Shown piece after piece: positions 39,270 to 49,210 of a DNA stretch of 64,000 bases. Under the pieces are notes generated by a model that was not told where the DNA came from, searched no databases, and worked only from the letters and a program-made list of their open reading frames with translations. This DNA comes from Polynucleobacter sp. JS-Polo-80-F4 (GTDB taxonomy: Bacteria > Pseudomonadota > Gammaproteobacteria > Burkholderiales > Burkholderiaceae), in NCBI RefSeq assembly GCF_018881965.1, contig NZ_JACVPI010000001.1, positions 1,060,018 to 1,124,017 on the forward strand, in the 5' to 3' direction. The first letter of the stretch is position 1. Each line of letters starts with the position of its first letter. A program made the translations under genes and the position numbers.

Positions 39270-40592
39270 TCAATCCATGAATGGACCCCAGGACGGCTGA
39301 CGAACATCAGATCCTGGAATGCTGAGTACCTGCTTAGAATTGCCATCCACTGAAACGGCAGCAAGAACACGTTTGCCACCCACTTTGGTGGAATAGAGAA
39401 CATAGCGCCCATTGGCAGCAAAGGAGGGGGATTCATCGCTAGTGCCATCGGTAAGTGCTTGAGCATCTCCGGTAGCTAAGTTCAGAATGTAGAGGCGATA
39501 AGCTCCGCCAATATTGGCGATGTAAGCCAGGTATTTACCATCTGGAGAGATGCGTGGTGAGGTTACAAAACCTTGTTTGAAGGTGATGCGTTTAACACCT
39601 TCAGCTTGTTCGCCTTCAGCACTCATGCGATAGATCTGTGGATTGCCACCACGATCGCTGGTGAAGTAGATATAGCGACCATCAGCAGAATATTGGGGCT
39701 CTGTATCAATCGTGTTGCCACGAGAGAGGCGATGTAAACCAGTTCCATCTGCATTGATGCCATAGATCTGCGTGTTGCCATCTTTGGATAATGAGATAGC
39801 GAGCTTTTTGCCATCGGGTGACCAAGCTGGCGCACTGTTATTTCCCTTTTGATTAGACAGAGAAATGCGACGACCAGTAGCAAGCTCATGAACATAGATA
39901 ACTGGTTTTCGATCTTCGAAAGAAACGTAAGCAACTTTCTTGCCATCAGGTGACCATGATGGAGAAATAATCGGTTCGCCACTGTTCATGGCATTACGAA
40001 TATTTTGTCCATCCGCATCTGAGATTACTAGGCGATAGCGCTTGCCATCCTTAATCACATAGGAGAGGCGGGTTGAGAACACACCACGCTCACCCAGTAA
40101 TTTAAAGATGATGTCATCAGCAATCTTGTGGGCTACAGCGCGTAAATTATCTGTGCTGGAGTTAAGATTTAAGCCGCCAAGACTTTGGGATTTACGAACA
40201 TCAAAGAGTTTGTAGTGAATATCAAATTGATTGTTGCCAGTCTGTATGACTGAGCCTACTACCAAAGCATCAGCGCCACGTGCAGCCCAAGACTTGTAGT
40301 TTGGTGTGCCTTCATCACTCTCAACAGCATTACCGTTCTCAGTATTTTTAAAGTAACCACTGCGAGCTAAATCTTGACGAATGATTTCAGTAACGCTGGT
40401 GGGTAATTTATTTTCATCTTTAAAACGCATGACTGCGATTGGGTAGAGTGATTGACCTACACCAGTGATTTCAATATTCATCTGCGCCAGCGCAGGTGTT
40501 GCCAAGCTAATGAAGAGTGCGAATATGACTAAGCCAAAAGAATTCAGTTTTGATGCTTGTTTCTGTATCTGTCTTTTCGCTATGTGCAGCAT
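39270..40592 (-). CDS. tolB: Tol-Pal system protein TolB
   Basis: Periplasmic beta-propeller that binds Pal and TolA. A signal peptide (ends at about LATPALAQ) precedes an N-terminal alpha/beta domain and five-plus WD40-like repeats, each with an SPDGKK/SADGRYI-type motif (for example PSWSPDGKKVAYVS, PAWSPDGKKLAIS, PQYSADGRYIYFTS, PRISPDGKYLAYI). 440 residues is normal. It begins three bases after the tolA stop. Confidence 0.97.
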   Translation of the reverse strand: MLHIAKRQIQKQASKLNSFGLVIFALFISLATPALAQMNIEITGVGQSLYPIAVMRFKDENKLPTSVTEIIRQDLARSGYFKNTENGNAVESDEGTPNYKSWAARGADALVVGSVIQTGNNQFDIHYKLFDVRKSQSLGGLNLNSSTDNLRAVAHKIADDIIFKLLGERGVFSTRLSYVIKDGKRYRLVISDADGQNIRNAMNSGEPIISPSWSPDGKKVAYVSFEDRKPVIYVHELATGRRISLSNQKGNNSAPAWSPDGKKLAISLSKDGNTQIYGINADGTGLHRLSRGNTIDTEPQYSADGRYIYFTSDRGGNPQIYRMSAEGEQAEGVKRITFKQGFVTSPRISPDGKYLAYIANIGGAYRLYILNLATGDAQALTDGTSDESPSFAANGRYVLYSTKVGGKRVLAAVSVDGNSKQVLSIPGSDVRQPSWGPFMD

Positions 40593-40595
40593 GCA

Positions 40596-41414
40596 TTAAT
40601 CCTTGGGTTTGAAAGTCAGTTTTACTTCGCGTTGAGGAATTTTGCCATTGTCGTCTTTTGGCAGGCTCTCTGCACGCGAAAGGGCTAGTAATACGGCGCG
40701 ATCCCAGCCGGCATTGCCGCTAGAGGACTGAATGCTGGTGCTCAAAATGGCCCCATCTGGTGCAAGGCTGACCAAAATGACTGCTGCTGGGTTGCCGCTC
40801 ACGGATTCTGGATTAAAGACGATCAAAGGCCTGACCTTCTTAATGACTTTATCGGTCCAGCCTGGGGGCGCATTACCTCCACCGCCAACACCACCGCCGA
40901 CTGTGCCACCACTACCACCTTCGGCACCAGCTGCAGCCCGTAAGCGCGCCAATTGATCGGTGCGAGCTTTTTCAGCCGCAGCATTGGCTTTAGTTTCTGC
41001 TGGCGATACTGCTTTAGGAGTTTCAGCTTTCTTAGGTGGGTCTTCTTTCTTCGGCTTTTCTTTTTCCTTAGGCGGAGGGGGCTTCACTACTTTTGGTGTT
41101 TCTTTTACTTCTTTTTTAGGTGGATCTTTCTCGACCTTCTTTTTCTTGATCGCGATATCGGCAGCTTCTTCTTTCACTTCTGTTTTGAGTTCGGGCTCGG
41201 GAGGTGTCTCAACCTGTGGAGCAGAATCCCAAAGTTCCACTTCAACACCAGAAGAAGTGGAGTTGTTCCAGCTAATACCAATCATCAAAAAAGCAAGCAA
41301 TCCCAAATGCGCAATCAGTGAAAAAGTAAAGGCGCGTTTAGTGCTTTCTGATTTAGTGCGTCGACCTCGCTTAAACGGCGAGAATGATGGCTGAAAAGAA
41401 GATGCGCTATTCAT
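40596..41414 (-). CDS. tolA: Tol-Pal system protein TolA
   Basis: Inner-membrane protein that transmits proton-motive force energy from TolQR to the outer membrane. Residues about 26-50 form one membrane helix (FTFSLIAHLGLLAFLMIG), followed by a Lys/Glu/Pro-rich stretch (about 75-150) and a C-terminal TolA/TonB-like domain (about 190-272). A glycine-rich link (GGSGGTVGGGVGGGG) precedes the last domain. It is shorter than the E. coli protein (421). TolA sequences diverge widely; position between tolR and tolB settles the call. Confidence 0.93.
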   Translation of the reverse strand: MNSASSFQPSFSPFKRGRRTKSESTKRAFTFSLIAHLGLLAFLMIGISWNNSTSSGVEVELWDSAPQVETPPEPELKTEVKEEAADIAIKKKKVEKDPPKKEVKETPKVVKPPPPKEKEKPKKEDPPKKAETPKAVSPAETKANAAAEKARTDQLARLRAAAGAEGGSGGTVGGGVGGGGNAPPGWTDKVIKKVRPLIVFNPESVSGNPAAVILVSLAPDGAILSTSIQSSSGNAGWDRAVLLALSRAESLPKDDNGKIPQREVKLTFKPKD

Positions 41415-41437
41415 GAGCAGCTATGAAGGCTAGAGCC

Positions 41438-41857
41438 TTATTGAGTCTTAACCGCAAGGCCAACGCGCTTGACGCCATTCTCTTTGAGCTTGGACATCAC
41501 TTCCATTACTGTTTCATACTTAATGGATTTATCTGCGGCAATCACAATCGGTTGATCGGCAGACTTTTCTGCTTGTGATCTTGCAAAAGCACCAAGCTCA
41601 AATTTATTCAGAGTTTGTGTTGGGTCACCATCTTTGCGTACGATGACATTTTCATTGGCATCAATAGTTAAAAAGACGGGCGGCAAAGATTGCACTTTGG
41701 CACCACCAACTGTTGGTAAATTGACGACACCCGGATTAACCATGGGAGCAGTGACCATGAAGATCACCAGCAATACCAACATCACGTCGATGTAGGGAAC
41801 GACATTAATGTCAGACATCGCCCGACGTTTGTTTTTACGTAATGAAGATCCGGCCAT
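41438..41857 (-). CDS. tolR: Tol-Pal system protein TolR
   Basis: ExbD/TolR-family proton-channel subunit of 139 residues. One membrane helix (VVPYIDVMLVLLVIFMVTAP), with the conserved Asp that takes part in proton transfer, is followed by a periplasmic domain. It lies between tolQ (36 bases upstream) and tolA. The ATG at 41857 is clear. Confidence 0.96.
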   Translation of the reverse strand: MAGSSLRKNKRRAMSDINVVPYIDVMLVLLVIFMVTAPMVNPGVVNLPTVGGAKVQSLPPVFLTIDANENVIVRKDGDPTQTLNKFELGAFARSQAEKSADQPIVIAADKSIKYETVMEVMSKLKENGVKRVGLAVKTQ

Positions 41858-41892
41858 AATTTTTTCGCTTATCGATTCACTGATTGGTTCAA

Positions 41893-42549
41893 TCAGCGTC
41901 CAGCAGTTTGACGCTGCAAGATGTTGGTGAATTCTTCAATGAAAGTTTCAAAGCGAATGGAGAGGCGATCAACATCAGTAGCTGCGCGGTTGTAAGCAAC
42001 CACCGCTGGAATCGCTGCAAACAAACCAATCGCAGTAGCGATCAATGCTTCGGCAATACCAGGAGCTACAGCAGAAAGGGTCGCGTTTTGCACGTTAGCC
42101 AAACCACGGAAGGAATGCATGATCCCCCAGACGGTGCCAAAGAGGCCGATATACGGGGAGACTGAGCCTACGGATGCCAGGAAGGGTAGATTGGCTTCTA
42201 GGAGGTCCATTTCGCGCTGGTAGGTGGCTTTCATGGCACGGCGGGCAGCGTCAATCTCACGCCCCTTGTTGAACTCCTGCATTCCGGCTTCAAAGATGTG
42301 CTCCAGGACGGCATCGCTGCGGGTATTGCGCTGGGCGGCCTCCAGGAGGGTATTGAGGTCTCCGCCAGCCCAAAAGTCACGTTCAAAACGCTCGGTATCC
42401 TGGCGGACCCCCCGCAAAACAGCCGTTTTCTTGAAAATAATGGTCCAGGAGGCCACGGACATGCTGAGTAATAACAACATTACCAACTGTACTAATAGGC
42501 TGGCATTGAGGACTAGGGAGAGGAATGAGAGGTCTTGTGTAGAGGTCAT
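41893..42549 (-). CDS. tolQ: Tol-Pal system protein TolQ
   Basis: MotA/TolQ/ExbB proton-channel protein of 218 residues with three membrane helices. The segments LLLLSMSVASWTIIFKK, GLFGTVWGIMHSFRGL and IAEALIATAIGLFAAIPAVVAYN fit the family. It forms the motor with TolR and TolA. It is the first gene of the minus-strand tol run and is divergent from glyA. Confidence 0.96.
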   Translation of the reverse strand: MTSTQDLSFLSLVLNASLLVQLVMLLLLSMSVASWTIIFKKTAVLRGVRQDTERFERDFWAGGDLNTLLEAAQRNTRSDAVLEHIFEAGMQEFNKGREIDAARRAMKATYQREMDLLEANLPFLASVGSVSPYIGLFGTVWGIMHSFRGLANVQNATLSAVAPGIAEALIATAIGLFAAIPAVVAYNRAATDVDRLSIRFETFIEEFTNILQRQTAGR

Positions 42550-42580
42550 GGTGGATTTTGTATGATGTAGGTTGATTTTA

Positions 42581-42598
42581 CTAAGTTAATTCACTTAG
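42581..42598. promoter_or_regulatory. Inverted repeat in the tolQ-glyA divergent region
   Basis: CTAAGT (42581-42586) and ACTTAG (42593-42598) are exact inverted repeats six bases apart in the 76-base region between divergent tolQ and glyA. It could be an operator for either gene. The regulator is unknown and the stems are short, so chance is possible. Confidence 0.3.
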
Positions 42599-42625
42599 CA
42601 ATCCAACTTTTTCAGGATTATCACC

Positions 42626-43870
42626 ATGTTTGACCGTCAAAACACCTTAGCCAAAACCGATCCCCAGTTATGGGCAGCCATTCAGAATGAAAATAAGCGT
42701 CAGGAAGACCATATTGAGCTGATTGCTTCTGAGAACTACACCTCACCAGCAGTAATGGAGGCGCAAGGCTCTCAGTTAACTAATAAATACGCCGAAGGTT
42801 ATCCAGGTAAGCGTTATTACGGTGGATGTGAGTTCGTGGACGTGGCTGAGCAATTGGCAATCGATCGTGTCAAAGCTTTGTTTGGTGCTGAAGCAGCAAA
42901 CGTACAACCCCATTGCGGCGCATCTGCTAACCAAGCAGTGTTTTTGGCTTTCTTAAAGCCGGGCGATACCTTCATGGGTATGAGTCTTGCTGAAGGTGGT
43001 CACTTGACTCACGGTATGGCTTTGAACATGAGCGGCAAATGGTTTAACCCAATCGCTTATGGCCTCGATAAAAACGAAGAGATTGATTATGAGCAAATGG
43101 AACGTTTGGCTCGTGAGCACAAACCAAAATTGATTATTGCTGGTGCCTCTGCTTACTCTCTAAAAATTGATTTCGAGCGCATCGGTAAATTGGCAAAAGA
43201 AGTGGGCGCGATTTTTATGGTCGACATGGCTCACTATGCTGGTTTGATCGCTGCAGGTGTTTATCCAAATCCGGTGCCTCATGCAGACATCGTTACTTCG
43301 ACTACACACAAGAGCTTGCGCGGCCCTCGTGGCGGCATCATCTTGATGAAGGCTGAGCATGAGAAGGCGATTAACTCCGCAGTGTTCCCTGGTTTACAGG
43401 GTGGTCCTTTGATGCATGTGATTGCTGGTAAAGCGGCAGCATTCAAAGAGGCTCAGGAACCTGGCTTTAAGGATTATCAAAAGCAAGTTGTTGCCAATGC
43501 TAAAGCACTTGCAGAAACATTAATTGCGCGTGGCTTAAGAATTGTTTCTGGTGGTACAGATTCTCATGTGATGTTAGTTGATCTGCGTGCCAAGAAAATG
43601 ACCGGTAAAGAAGCTGAGCGTGTTTTAGGTGAGGCGCATATCACTTGCAACAAGAATGGCATTCCAAATGATCCAGAAAAACCAATGGTGACTAGCGGTA
43701 TTCGTTTGGGTTCACCTGCAATGACTACACGTGGATTTAAAGAAGCGGAAGCAAGACAAGTTGGAAACTTTATTGCGGATGTTTTGGATAACCCAAATGA
43801 TCCTGAGAATATTGCTAAAGTGCGCGCTCAAGTTTCAGAGCTCACGAAGCGTTTTCCAGTTTACGGTTAA
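42626..43870 (+). CDS. glyA: Serine hydroxymethyltransferase
   Basis: PLP enzyme that interconverts serine and glycine with tetrahydrofolate, the main source of C1 units. The 414-residue protein has the [19 protein letters not shown] start, the cofactor Lys in [14 protein letters not shown] and the C-terminal [13 protein letters not shown]. It lies upstream of nrdR, the common glyA-nrdR pairing in betaproteobacteria, 39 bases away. Confidence 0.98.
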   Translation: MFDRQNTLAKTDPQLWAAIQNENKRQEDHIELIASENYTSPAVMEAQGSQLTNKYAEGYPGKRYYGGCEFVDVAEQLAIDRVKALFGAEAANVQPHCGASANQAVFLAFLKPGDTFMGMSLAEGGHLTHGMALNMSGKWFNPIAYGLDKNEEIDYEQMERLAREHKPKLIIAGASAYSLKIDFERIGKLAKEVGAIFMVDMAHYAGLIAAGVYPNPVPHADIVTSTTHKSLRGPRGGIILMKAEHEKAINSAVFPGLQGGPLMHVIAGKAAAFKEAQEPGFKDYQKQVVANAKALAETLIARGLRIVSGGTDSHVMLVDLRAKKMTGKEAERVLGEAHITCNKNGIPNDPEKPMVTSGIRLGSPAMTTRGFKEAEARQVGNFIADVLDNPNDPENIAKVRAQVSELTKRFPVYG

Positions 43871-43909
43871 GCAAGCCTTCAGCAACCCAACCAATAAAAG
43901 AAGAGCTAA

Positions 43910-44356
43910 TTGCGCTGCCCCTTTTGTCATAACGAAGATACCCAGGTTCTAGATACCCGGGTATCAGACGAGGGCGATACCATTCGCCGTCGTCGCCGTT
44001 GTGCCAAGTGCGATAAGCGCTTTACAACCTACGAGCGTGTTGAATTAGCGTTACCAGCTATTGTCAAAAAGAATGGTAGTCGGGTTGAGTACAGTCACGA
44101 TAAGCTGGCTAGCTCAATCAAGTTGGCGCTGCGCAAGCGCCCGGTATCTTCAGACTCCGTAGATGAATCTATTGCACGCATTGAAGAAAAACTCCTCAGC
44201 CTTGGCGAAAAAGAAATCCCAAGTGAGCGTGTGGGCGAATTAGTGATGCGTGAGCTCAAGCGTCTCGATAAAGTAGCTTACATTCGCTTTGCTTCGGTCT
44301 ACAGAAGTTTTGCGGATATTGAGTCTTTTGAGAGCGCCCTTAAAGAGCTAAAGTAA
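43910..44356 (+). CDS. nrdR: Transcriptional repressor NrdR
   Basis: Repressor of ribonucleotide reductase genes that senses ATP/dATP. The N-terminal zinc ribbon (CPFC and CAKC, with the first Cys at residue 3) is followed by the ATP-cone domain beginning at [19 protein letters not shown]. Start is TTG at 43910, which gives the canonical MRCPFC N-terminus; 148 residues is typical. ATG starts further in would remove the zinc finger. It is convergent with the HigA-like gene. Confidence 0.97.
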   Translation: MRCPFCHNEDTQVLDTRVSDEGDTIRRRRRCAKCDKRFTTYERVELALPAIVKKNGSRVEYSHDKLASSIKLALRKRPVSSDSVDESIARIEEKLLSLGEKEIPSERVGELVMRELKRLDKVAYIRFASVYRSFADIESFESALKELK

Positions 44357-44365
44357 TGTAATGGG

Positions 44366-44683
44366 TTAGAGAACCACTTCTAAACCCTTTCTCTCTATCA
44401 GCGATAAAAGTTTCAAAGAGGGCCCACTGGGACTCTTATCTCCAGCTTCCCATTTTTGAACTGTCGAGAGACTCGCATTAATTGTCACAGCAAATACTGC
44501 TTGGCTAAGGCGTGTTTTAGCGCGCAAGCGTTTAATGCGACTGGGAGTCATGGGTTTTACGTCAAGGTTATGCAGGGCTTCAAACTCCTCCAAGCTCTTC
44601 TTGGTAATAACCCCTGCATGATGCAAGCCCACAACCGTTTCTCGCATCTCTTGAATAACTCGACTTTTCTTATTATTTTCCAT
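44366..44683 (-). CDS. HigA-type HTH antitoxin
   Basis: A 105-residue XRE-type DNA-binding protein. The helix-turn-helix is in RLRAKTRLSQAVFAVTINASLSTVQKWEAGDKSPSGPSLKLL at about residues 47-90. It resembles HigA-2/RelB-like antitoxins that follow a toxin gene. Its start overlaps the toxin gene by 11 bases. It most likely neutralises the toxin and represses the operon at the palindrome at 45067-45087. Confidence 0.88.
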   Translation of the reverse strand: MENNKKSRVIQEMRETVVGLHHAGVITKKSLEEFEALHNLDVKPMTPSRIKRLRAKTRLSQAVFAVTINASLSTVQKWEAGDKSPSGPSLKLLSLIERKGLEVVL

Positions 44684-45059
44684 CGATTTTTATTTCCTCT
44701 AATTGATTGGCATGAATGGCCGACTCTATTTCCCGGTCCGATAGATGAAGTAATATTTTTGCAGTTTGTTGTAGTGAGAGTAATTCATCACTACTAACAT
44801 TTGATTTTTCATTTTTCGCAAATCCAAATATTAGGTACCATCGTTTTAAAAGTTTTGTAGCCACAATGATTCTGGCGCCACTCCTCTTGCCCATACCAGC
44901 AAGCTTTACTCGTTTTTTATAAACATTACACCCAAGGTCGGCGTCAATCAGTCCCTTCTCCATCTCATCGATTGCTTCTAGTAAATCACGATGATTTAAA
45001 TTATTTTTATTCAACCATCGTGAAAAATTTTTCGTTTTAAGGATACGTTTTTTGGTCAT
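44673..45059 (-). CDS. HigB-2-type RelE/ParE-family toxin
   Basis: A 128-residue protein with the pattern of HigB-type toxins (type II, RNA-cleaving). Features are KTKNFSRWLNKNNLNHRDLLEAI, a basic VYKKRVKLAGMGKRSGARIIVATK stretch and WYLIFGFAKNEKSNVSSDELLSL. The C-terminal ~35 residues are helical and polar. The toxin gene precedes the antitoxin gene, as in hig systems. Specificity is unknown. Confidence 0.86.
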   Translation of the reverse strand: MTKKRILKTKNFSRWLNKNNLNHRDLLEAIDEMEKGLIDADLGCNVYKKRVKLAGMGKRSGARIIVATKLLKRWYLIFGFAKNEKSNVSSDELLSLQQTAKILLHLSDREIESAIHANQLEEIKIDGK

Positions 45060-45066
45060 CCAAAAC

Positions 45067-45087
45067 TATACCACTTAGTGGTATAGA
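45067..45087. promoter_or_regulatory. Perfect palindromic operator upstream of the HigBA-type operon
   Basis: CTATACCAC (45067-45075) and GTGGTATAG (45079-45087) are exact inverted repeats separated by TTA, eight bases upstream of the toxin ATG. On the minus strand TTGTCA lies upstream and the palindrome overlaps the likely -10 region, so binding would block transcription. Autoregulation by the antitoxin is inferred from known hig systems. Confidence 0.8.
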
Positions 45088-45111
45088 CATAATAACCTAT
45101 ATCTTGACAAT

Positions 45112-45142
45112 GAAAAAGGGGCTGCCGTAGCAACCCCTTTGT
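45112..45142 (-). terminator. Terminator after adk
   Basis: On the minus strand AAAGGGGTTGC pairs with GCAGCCCCTTT (one G-U pair) around a short TACG-type loop and is followed by more T. It lies between the adk stop and the HigBA operator. The exact ends are approximate. Confidence 0.78.
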
Positions 45143-45157
45143 GAAAGGTGAAAGGTA

Positions 45158-45871
<714 letters not shown>

Positions 45872-45947
45872 TTAGATACCTATTGCCTAGGATTATCCCC
45901 GAGAAACTTCGGGCTACTGATGTTTTTGCTTTTGGCTTTGGGTTAGC

Positions 45948-46712
45948 CTAGGGGCGAGCCAGTAACTGACGCACTCTTTCGAGGTCTTCTGGGGTATCGA
46001 CCCCAGCAGGCGGAGCTTCTGGGGCGATATGAACAGCAATTCGATAGCCATTCCAGAGGGCGCGCAATTGCTCTAATGCTTCAGCTTGCTCTGGGAGTGC
46101 TGGTTCTAGGCGGGTGTAGGCCTGCAAAAAGTCAGCCCGATAGGCATAGATCCCCAAATGGCGTAAATGCTCTATTTTTTGATGAGTTTGTGGATCTCTC
46201 ACAAACGGAATTAGTGCCCTTGAAAAGTAGAGAGCCTCGCCAGCGCGATTCAGAACTACTTTCACTACATTGGGATTATTAATCTCTGAGAGTTCGGTAA
46301 TGGGTACGGCAACAGTGGAGATGGCGCACTCTTGATGCGCTGCCAACGTGCTAGCAACTTGATTAATAAGTTCTGGCGGAATGAGAGGCTCATCACCTTG
46401 TACATTCACAATCAATGCATTGTTGGGTAATTTAAGTAGCTGAGCTACTTCTGCAATGCGATCTGTGCCAGTAGGGTGATCTGCACTGGTCATTAAACAT
46501 TCAATGCGGTGCTCATCACAAGCAGCCTGTATTTCTGGTGAGTCGGTTGCTACTACTACGCTTTGTGCAAGCGATTGCTTAGCGCGCTCTGCAACACGAA
46601 TCACCATGGGCTTGCCACCAATATCCGCCAAAGGTTTGCGCGGTAAGCGTGTCGATCCTAGTCTTGCTGGAATGACAACTAAAAAATCGGGAGCTTTGGA
46701 AGATTGGCTCAT
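45948..46712 (-). CDS. kdsB: 3-deoxy-manno-octulosonate cytidylyltransferase
   Basis: Activates Kdo with CTP to CMP-Kdo for LPS inner core. The 254-residue protein starts with [26 protein letters not shown], the nucleotide-binding motif, and has [15 protein letters not shown]. adk follows after a 124-base gap. It is 21 bases downstream of the Trm112-like gene. Confidence 0.97.
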   Translation of the reverse strand: [254 protein letters not shown]

Positions 46713-46733
46713 TTAAGGAGTGTGCTCAATGCA

Positions 46734-46913
46734 TCAAGCAAGTTCATCAGCGCTCATGCTGCGCGCTTCGTCTACTAGCATCACTGGAACGTCATCCCGA
46801 ATAGGGTAGGCCAAGCGGTCAGCTTTGCAAATGAGCTCATGTTTCTCAGCGTCTAAATGCAGTTGGCTTTTGCACAAAGGGCAAACCAAAATATTGAGTA
46901 GTCGTTTATCCAT
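46734..46913 (-). CDS. Trm112-family zinc-ribbon protein
   Basis: A 59-residue protein starting [18 protein letters not shown], with a CxxC pair at residues 11 and 14, a further Cys at 29, and [17 protein letters not shown] at the end. This is the Trm112 (YcaR-like) domain, found next to kdsB and lpxK in many proteobacteria. Eukaryotic Trm112 activates methyltransferases; the bacterial role is not settled. Start ATG at 46913. Confidence 0.95.
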   Translation of the reverse strand: MDKRLLNILVCPLCKSQLHLDAEKHELICKADRLAYPIRDDVPVMLVDEARSMSADELA

Positions 46914-46965
46914 GATCTCTTTGATGGTGTTCTAAATAGGTGATGATAGACATTATCCTAATAAG

Positions 46966-47583
46966 TTAGGATTTGGTGACATTTTTAACTTGGATGTGGA
47001 ATATGGAATTTTTTTCCATAGAAATAAGCATATTCAGATTAGGGTAGTGCAAAATTTTTGTAGGGCCAAGGTTTTCTACAGAGGCAGGATTACCAAGGAC
47101 TTCAACCACTTTCTGCTCAGAGTTATCTATATAAATTTTATTAATCGCACACGTTTCAGGCCCCACTTTAGTTCTATCAAAAATATAGCAACCAATCAGC
47201 GCCACCTTTTCGGTGATGGGATCAAATTTAATAAATACGCTGTAACCAGGCTTTTTGTATTCCCAATCATTAAACCCTTTTTCTTTTCTTGGATTTTCTT
47301 CAATTTCTTTTTTGAGCGCCATTCTGGTAATTTCAACATCACGCAAAACAGTTTTGTTTTCTAAGATGAGGTTTTCCTTTTCAGGTGGAAAGGAAACGGC
47401 GGTCGGAATTCCAAGTGCTAATTCAACCTTGTCTTTGCTCTCTCCTAAAGCAACACCCTCGTATTGAGTTATTTTTTGAGGGGATGACTGCATATACCTA
47501 TAGCCTAAAAAGCCGAATCCTAAAATCACGGATAGTGCCGCCAAAAATAGGGGGTAGCGCCATTTAGTTTGATTGAAAATCAT
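46966..47583 (-). CDS. Uncharacterised membrane-anchored protein with two BamE-like repeats
   Basis: I do not recognise a named family. The 205-residue protein has one N-terminal membrane helix (residues 10-29) and a periplasmic region. Two segments are alike: LGESKDKVELALGIP (47-61) and IDNSEQKVVEVLGNP (152-166). The second is a typical BamE/SmpA-like pattern (a short turn, KV..LG.P, then beta strands). Between them are charged residues. It lies between lpxK (18 bases downstream of that stop) and the Trm112 gene in an envelope operon. Its function is unknown. Confidence 0.62.
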   Translation of the reverse strand: MIFNQTKWRYPLFLAALSVILGFGFLGYRYMQSSPQKITQYEGVALGESKDKVELALGIPTAVSFPPEKENLILENKTVLRDVEITRMALKKEIEENPRKEKGFNDWEYKKPGYSVFIKFDPITEKVALIGCYIFDRTKVGPETCAINKIYIDNSEQKVVEVLGNPASVENLGPTKILHYPNLNMLISMEKNSIFHIQVKNVTKS

Positions 47584-47601
47584 GATGAGATCTTTCTGGA
47601 G

Positions 47602-48693
47602 CTACAAGGTGTAGCGATAAGGGTCTGGTCTTTGTAGGATGGATTGCAGCCAGTCAGCCAAACTGTCTGGAAGGGTGAGAGTCATGGGCACGACCCAAAT
47701 ACGCTCGTCAGTTATCGCAGCGCATTTCACGGCATCCTTTTCTGTAATGAGGATGCACTGCGCATTGATCTTTTCAAAAAACTCAGGGATATAGGTCGCG
47801 TGATCGGGTAGGGCAATAGTCTTACCGGAAATACCCTGTTTTAATAAATCATCAAAAAAGCGTTGTGGATTGCCTAAGGCGGCAACAGCAGTAATCTTGT
47901 TCGGTAAATAACTATCAGCAAGCTGAGAAAGTGACTGCGTATTTGCAGGATTGATTAATTGATAGGCATTGCCTAGGTTGCCTAAGAGCGAGAATGCGCG
48001 ACGTCCTAAAAAGTATTCATCCTGAGGACCAGGCTTAGATTCAGTCCCCTTTGTTTTTCCGGTAAATAAGGTGGCATCACGCCCACGCGTGGCAGGCTCA
48101 CGCAAAGGGCCGGCAGGCAGTAAAAAGCCATTACCTTCGCCACGTCCATCACGTACTACGAATTCGATATCGCGACCACCCTCGCGAGCAGGCCAGCGGG
48201 CTAAGCCACTATGTTGGAGACCATCATCACTAATGATGACATTCACGTCTGGTGAATGCTTGAGTAAAGAACGAATACTTTTTTGGCGCTTTGGAAACAC
48301 CCAGATCGGAAATTGATCATGAGTACGTTTTGCAATGAGTACAGGCTCATCACCCACCAAGGATGGATCAGAATGACTGCTGACTTGCAATGGAGAAGTT
48401 TGTGTAGAGGAGCCATAGCCTCTACTGATAATGCCGGGTCTCCAGCCAAGTTGTTGTAAGCGTTCTGCCAAAGCAATCACGATAGGTGTTTTGCCTGTGC
48501 CACCTACACGAATATTACCCACAATAATGACGGGTACTGGAGCAGGCTTTTGTTTGATTAAGCCCGTATCTAAAATTAATTTACGTAAACGCACCACCAA
48601 GCTATATAGCCAAGAAAGTGGCCATAGTAATAAGCTAGTAGGGCCACGTTGTTCCCAAAACTTGGGTGCTTTACGGAAAAAAGAAAATGACAT
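47602..48693 (-). CDS. lpxK: Tetraacyldisaccharide 4'-kinase
   Basis: Phosphorylates the lipid A disaccharide 4'-position at the inner membrane. The 363-residue protein has one N-terminal hydrophobic anchor (LWPLSWLYSLVV) and the P-loop-like GNIRVGGTGKTPIVIALAERL around residues 61-81, which is the LpxK signature. The conserved SDDGLQHSGL follows. It follows exbD by 25 bases. Confidence 0.96.
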   Translation of the reverse strand: MSFSFFRKAPKFWEQRGPTSLLLWPLSWLYSLVVRLRKLILDTGLIKQKPAPVPVIIVGNIRVGGTGKTPIVIALAERLQQLGWRPGIISRGYGSSTQTSPLQVSSHSDPSLVGDEPVLIAKRTHDQFPIWVFPKRQKSIRSLLKHSPDVNVIISDDGLQHSGLARWPAREGGRDIEFVVRDGRGEGNGFLLPAGPLREPATRGRDATLFTGKTKGTESKPGPQDEYFLGRRAFSLLGNLGNAYQLINPANTQSLSQLADSYLPNKITAVAALGNPQRFFDDLLKQGISGKTIALPDHATYIPEFFEKINAQCILITEKDAVKCAAITDERIWVVPMTLTLPDSLADWLQSILQRPDPYRYTL

Positions 48694-48718
48694 GAAGAAT
48701 AGTTTCTTTGTTTAGAAA

Positions 48719-49210
48719 TTATTTCTTGGCTTGGTTATTAATTTGACTGCTAAAGACGATATTAGAGAGGTTGGCGTCACGCGCTGCCTCTAACGCGCTC
48801 ATGACGGCCTGATGAGGTGCCCTGGCATCTGCATCAATATTGACTTGTAATGAGCTGGCGCCATCCTTCTGGGCGCTTTGTCCATTTAGCTGGGTTAAGG
48901 TATTGCTAAGTTGCGAACGATCGGTGACTTTGCCATTAATTGCAAAGCGACCATCGCGACTAACCGCAATATGAATCTGTTTTACCTCTGCTTGGCTTTC
49001 GCTGCCATTAGCGGTGGGTAAGGTAATGGCTAATTCCTGATAACGCGTGAAGGTTGTGGAGATCATTAAAAAGATCAACACCACTAACAGCACATCAATA
49101 AATGGAATGAGATTAATTTCTGGTTCTACTGATGCAGCACTAGGGCCACTAACGCCTCCCCCCAGAGAAAATCTTCTCTTAGCTTGTGGGTGCGTATCTA
49201 GCCAACTCAT
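48719..49210 (-). CDS. exbD: ExbD/TolR-family biopolymer transport protein
   Basis: Small proton-channel subunit of 163 residues with one membrane helix (LIPFIDVLLVVLIFLMISTTF), carrying the functional Asp, and a periplasmic domain. It pairs with the neighbouring ExbB-like gene, whose stop overlaps its start by four bases. The window also holds TolQR, so there are two such motors. Which TonB protein it serves is unknown. Confidence 0.92.
   Translation of the reverse strand: MSWLDTHPQAKRRFSLGGGVSGPSAASVEPEINLIPFIDVLLVVLIFLMISTTFTRYQELAITLPTANGSESQAEVKQIHIAVSRDGRFAINGKVTDRSQLSNTLTQLNGQSAQKDGASSLQVNIDADARAPHQAVMSALEAARDANLSNIVFSSQINNQAKK

Noticed and set aside
40953..41394. Long plus-strand open frames opposite tolA
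   Set aside because: They are reverse-strand shadows of the low-complexity Lys/Pro/Glu-rich tolA linker; their proteins are Phe/Ser/Leu runs without a family and there is no ribosome site.
41884..42565. Plus-strand frames opposite tolQ
   Set aside because: They are antisense shadows of tolQ with basic, low-complexity proteins and no family.
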